64,000 bases of DNA from Bathynomus jamesi (taxonomy: Eukaryota > Arthropoda > Malacostraca > Isopoda > Cirolanidae). The stretch lies in the NCBI GenBank assembly GCA_023014485.1, contig JAJOZX010017304.1, positions 1 to 64,000 of the forward strand. Direction: 5' to 3'. Shown here piece after piece: positions 61,430 to 64,000 of the stretch; the first letter of the stretch is position 1, and each line of letters opens with the position of its first letter. The notes beneath the pieces were generated by a model, which was not told where the DNA came from, did not search any database, and worked only from the letters and a program-made list of their open reading frames with translations. Made by a program: the position numbers and the translations under genes.

Positions 61430-64000
61430 GTTTTGTGATATCCAATGATTTTAGCATAAGGTTTGTATATATAGTATATATAGTGTGCATACATGCGTTT
61501 TTATTGACTGTTGTAGGTACAATCGAATTACGTAGTGGATGATGTATAGACCTGTGGTCAAATGTGTATTTGTGTGTATTAGGTACAAAGTGTGTATCTT
61601 ATAATTTCGAGAGACAGATTAGCTGAGAGGATTGTTAAATTAACTGAATAAATGCATGAGCGAGAATTTATATATAGTAAGCAATAATTATGATGTATTA
61701 TAATGATGATGTTTGCATACGAGTTTTAATGCAAAAGTGACTGGAGGGAATATGTGTCAAAAGTAATAAAATTCAATTAGGATTATAGATTTTACATAAT
61801 CAGTTACACTTATAAGGTAATTAAAAAACGAACTTAGAGGACCTTACAATTAATGAAAGTAAATCTAGCGGTATTAAAAATTAAATTTTGAAGATGGAAT
61901 TAAATTCGACTAGTAACATTCCTAGCTATATATGAACTATATAACCATTAACATTGACCAGAAGTATCGGTACGATAATTGAATTAAAAAAAAAATTAAG
62001 AATACAAATTAAAAATATAAATCAATTATGCATTTTAATGAGCTAAACATAATTTTATAATACTCTTAAAAATAAAAGTAAATCGAACCTTAGATGAGTT
62101 TCGGCCAAGAATAAAAAAGTTATTGAAATGGAAGGAAAGCATTTCGAACAAACTTTTCTTTTAATAATCTCAGGTAAATTTTACATTAAAATTATTTTAT
62201 ATAATAAAAAAAATATTAAAAAGGTTTAATAATTTTTGCATGTTAAGTAGAAAAATCATACTCTTTCGTTGAATGTTGATAGAATTTGAATTATTTGATA
62301 TTTTGACATACAATTAATTAAATTCGACCAACACAATTACTCAGTATTCATTGATAAAAAAAAATATAAAAAATATAAAAATTGAAAATAGAAATCAATT
62401 ATAAACTATAATGAACTAAACATATACTGTAATATAAAAAAACACAACCTAAATTGAGGTTATGTTCCATCGTACCAAAGAGGAATTAACCATGGTTGAA
62501 CCATTTCTCTGGTTGACACAGTTCAACTGGGGTTGGGGGTGTTAAAATAAAATAAAATAAAAAGACAAAGTTTGGAGTACTACATTCGGGGGAATTGAGT
62601 GACTAAGCGGGGGTATAAGTCTGAAATTGACAATACGTCTTTCGTGAGCACTTTGCTCTTTTAAAAAAAGATTGCTTGTCACACTACTTAGAACAAAAAT
62701 TAAAAGAGTTCAACAAACGGAGGGACGGCATGTTCCTCATATACATTACAATAATTACCAAAATCGTTACAACCTTTTAAAAACGGTTTTGTTAAATAAT
62801 AAAATACATAACTATATATTTATATACGCAACAATGGCATGAAAAGAAAAGACAAATCGGTCAATTTCCTTCTCACAAACAAGAAAAAAGGTTAAACTAA
62901 AGACGCAACCCGGTCAATTCAGGTTGAATTAAATTCTCTTTTACAACACAAAAAAAGGTTGAATTAAATTCTTAGATTACATTTTCTTAAATTAAATTCT
63001 CTTAAATTACAAAGAAAAAGTTGAATTCAATTGACTGCATTGAAATGACTTGGGACTTAAACTCTAACTTGGAATAAAACTCTCTGACTTGGAATAAAAC
63101 TCTCTGACTTGGAATAAAACTCTCTGACTTGGAATAAAACTCTCTGACTTGGAATAAAACTCTCTGACTTGAACTCTATCAAGTATTTCTATAAATCTCT
63201 GGGGCGGTTGTCCGTCTTGGCGCAACCTTCTGACTTGACCTCTTATCAAGTATTCTGAAACTAACTTGAACTCTTATCAAGTAGTATCTTGAAACTGTAA
63301 CTTGAACGCTTGTCAAGTATCTTGAAACTTAAACTGTCTAACTTGAACGCTTGTCAAGTATCTTGAAACTTAAACTGTCTAACTGGAACGCTTGTCAAGT
63401 ATCTTGAAACTTAAACTGTCTAACTTGAACGCTTGTCAAGTATCTTGAAACTTAAACTGTCTAACTTGAACGCTTGTCAAGTATCTTGAAACTTAAACTG
63501 TCTAACTTGAAATTAACTGAAAATGGAAAATGACTGCACTTGATCTCTATCAAGTGGAGACGATTAACCTCTGTTTTGGTTGACCCTCTTGGTGCAACCG
63601 ACTTACTTGAAATGCAATCAAGTATCTCTATAACTCTATAAACTCTCTGTAAACTCTCTCTCTTTCTTAATTTTGCACGTCAATTCAATTCAATAATTTG
63701 AAAAAATTGCAAACAAAAATTTAAAAAATGTAAACAATATTTCACTCTTATGTACATAAAATAAAATTATTCTATACTGAATATAACAGTGAAAATAACT
63801 CTGAAAATAACTCTTGAAATTAACTCTCTGTGACAATTAACTCTCTGTGACAATTAATTGTGACAATTAACTCTGTGACAATTAACTCTGTGTTACATTT
63901 AACTTCTGTGAAAATTAGTTTCACTAAAAAAAAGTGTATCACTGGTGTCTGAAGTGTTCACTGTGTTTTGTGTTAATTCTGGCTCCATACCAAATATTAA
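61430..64000 (+). repeat. Macrosatellite unit 11, partial (2571 bp)
   Basis: Eleventh copy, cut by the window end inside the TTCTGGCTCCATAC region. It has five 20-bp and five 41-bp repeats; the dyad block is at 63069-63623. The array therefore continues past the right edge, and its total copy number is unknown. Confidence 0.95.

Overview
The window is eukaryotic repetitive DNA, most likely from an arthropod or another invertebrate. It is AT-rich, it holds no ordinary genes, and no rRNA or tRNA gene was recognised by eye. Almost all of it is one head-to-tail tandem array of a unit of about 5.65 kb. Copies begin at 1, 5656, 11313, 16957, 22604, 28257, 33901, 39543, 45215, 55854 and 61430 (the phase is arbitrary; base 1 of the window is taken as base 1 of the unit). 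The array runs off both ends of the window. Copies are nearly identical and differ mainly by one-base indels in A/T runs and by the number of short internal repeats.

Each unit has the same layout, given here in unit 1 coordinates. Positions 1-1060 are AT-rich filler. At 1062-1097 there is a small palindrome cluster. At 1641-2154 there is a block of short tandem repeats and inverted repeats with the form ACTTGA-N(6-7)-TCAAGT. At 2357-2416 there is a 15-bp repeat, and at 2801-2890 a CTTCTTCTTAAAATATT repeat. At 2901-2930 there is a boundary resembling a retroelement primer-binding site next to an LTR end. At 3376-3483 there is a GC-rich hairpin island followed by a 13-bp repeat. At 4667-5018 there is a 177-bp tandem duplication, each copy ending in a polypyrimidine tract that reads as a polypurine tract on the minus strand. 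At 5423-5922 there is an older, diverged duplication that spans the unit junction. The two retroelement-like boundaries point the same way on the minus strand. The unit may therefore be a non-coding LTR retroelement (one LTR plus one internal region) that was amplified into a macrosatellite. This is inference.

Unit 9 (45215-55853) is interrupted at 49315-54291 by a 4977-bp Ty3/gypsy LTR retrotransposon on the minus strand. It has 466-bp LTRs that begin TG and end CA, a 4-bp CGTT target-site duplication, a candidate tRNA-Trp primer-binding site, a polypurine tract, a Gag with a C-X2-H-X9-C-X3-C motif, and Pol domains in the order protease, reverse transcriptase, RNase H, integrase. There is no env. 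These traits fit the CsRn1-like lineage. Gag carries two reading-frame breaks and integrase one, yet the LTRs show no substitutions, only two one-base indels. The insertion is therefore recent, and the frame breaks may be assembly errors.

The retrotransposon is the only convincing protein-coding content. The many short open frames that recur at the satellite period are by-products of homogenised non-coding DNA.
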